Below, piece after piece: positions 5,155 to 5,230 of a DNA stretch of 5,230 nt. Each line of letters starts with the position of its first letter. The stretch's first letter is position 1. The stretch lies in the NCBI GenBank assembly GCA_903824155.1, contig CAIJVL010000065.1, forward strand, positions 1-5,230. The letters run 5' to 3'. The DNA is from Candidatus Adlerbacteria bacterium (lineage in GTDB: Bacteria > Patescibacteriota > Minisyncoccia > Phycocordibacterales > SBAW01). The position numbers and the translations under genes are program-made. The notes beneath the pieces were generated by a model. The model was not told where the DNA came from, ran no database searches, and saw only the letters and a program-made list of their open reading frames with translations.

Positions 5155-5230
5155 GCAGACCCCTAGGCAATTTCCGATATATTGCCCTACAGGTAAACCT
5201 TTTGCAAGCGATAAATTAACCTATGGGACA

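Noticed and set aside
1..5230. tRNA, rRNA, CRISPR array, insertion sequence or attachment site
   Set aside because: I saw no cloverleaf, spaced direct repeats, transposase motifs or terminal inverted repeats; nearly all bases are accounted for by genes and short intergenic regions.

Overview
The window most resembles a member of the Patescibacteria (CPR), probably a parcubacterial lineage. The main clue is the protein fragment at the left edge: a Ser/Thr/Pro-rich linker with a 'SVLGAS' stretch, followed by a C-terminal peptidoglycan-binding repeat ending in GPLTRAALNAQ. I know this layout from many parcubacterial secreted proteins. Short genes, tight packing and mostly absent Shine-Dalgarno sites fit the same picture. 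TGA is used as an ordinary stop (end of the ZIP gene), so code 25 is not in use. The lineage is inferred, not proven.

Layout. 2-274 (+) is the end of a secreted peptidoglycan-binding protein. It is followed by a strong, probably bidirectional terminator (297-332). From 4143 down to 344 runs a minus-strand block: a Fur/Zur-family regulator (4143-3712), a ZIP metal transporter (3710-2985), a YcgR-type permease (2951-1983), its partner YcgQ/TIGR03943 (1972-1274) and, after an 81-base gap, a secreted LysM protein with a barrel-like C-terminal domain (1192-344). The first four genes are 1, 33 and 10 bases apart and look like one operon. Divergent from the regulator is a small cysteine-rich protein (4254-4511, +), which has the only clear Shine-Dalgarno site in the window and its own terminator. 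A small membrane protein with a CxxC motif follows (4583-4921, +). It converges, with overlapping stop codons, on the C-terminal part of a YibE/F-family gene (5154-4918, -), whose upstream frame is cut by an in-frame TAG.

How it fits together. The regulator, ZIP transporter and YcgR/YcgQ pair form a metal-homeostasis module, most likely for zinc. The divergent intergenic region holds two matching inverted repeats with the 7-1-7 layout of Fur/Zur operators, a perfect one at 4213-4227 and a degenerate one at 4163-4177. Each sits about where one of the two divergent transcripts should start. The simplest reading is that the regulator controls both its own operon and the unknown cysteine-rich peptide, making that peptide a candidate new part of the metal-starvation response. 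This is the most interesting part of the window.
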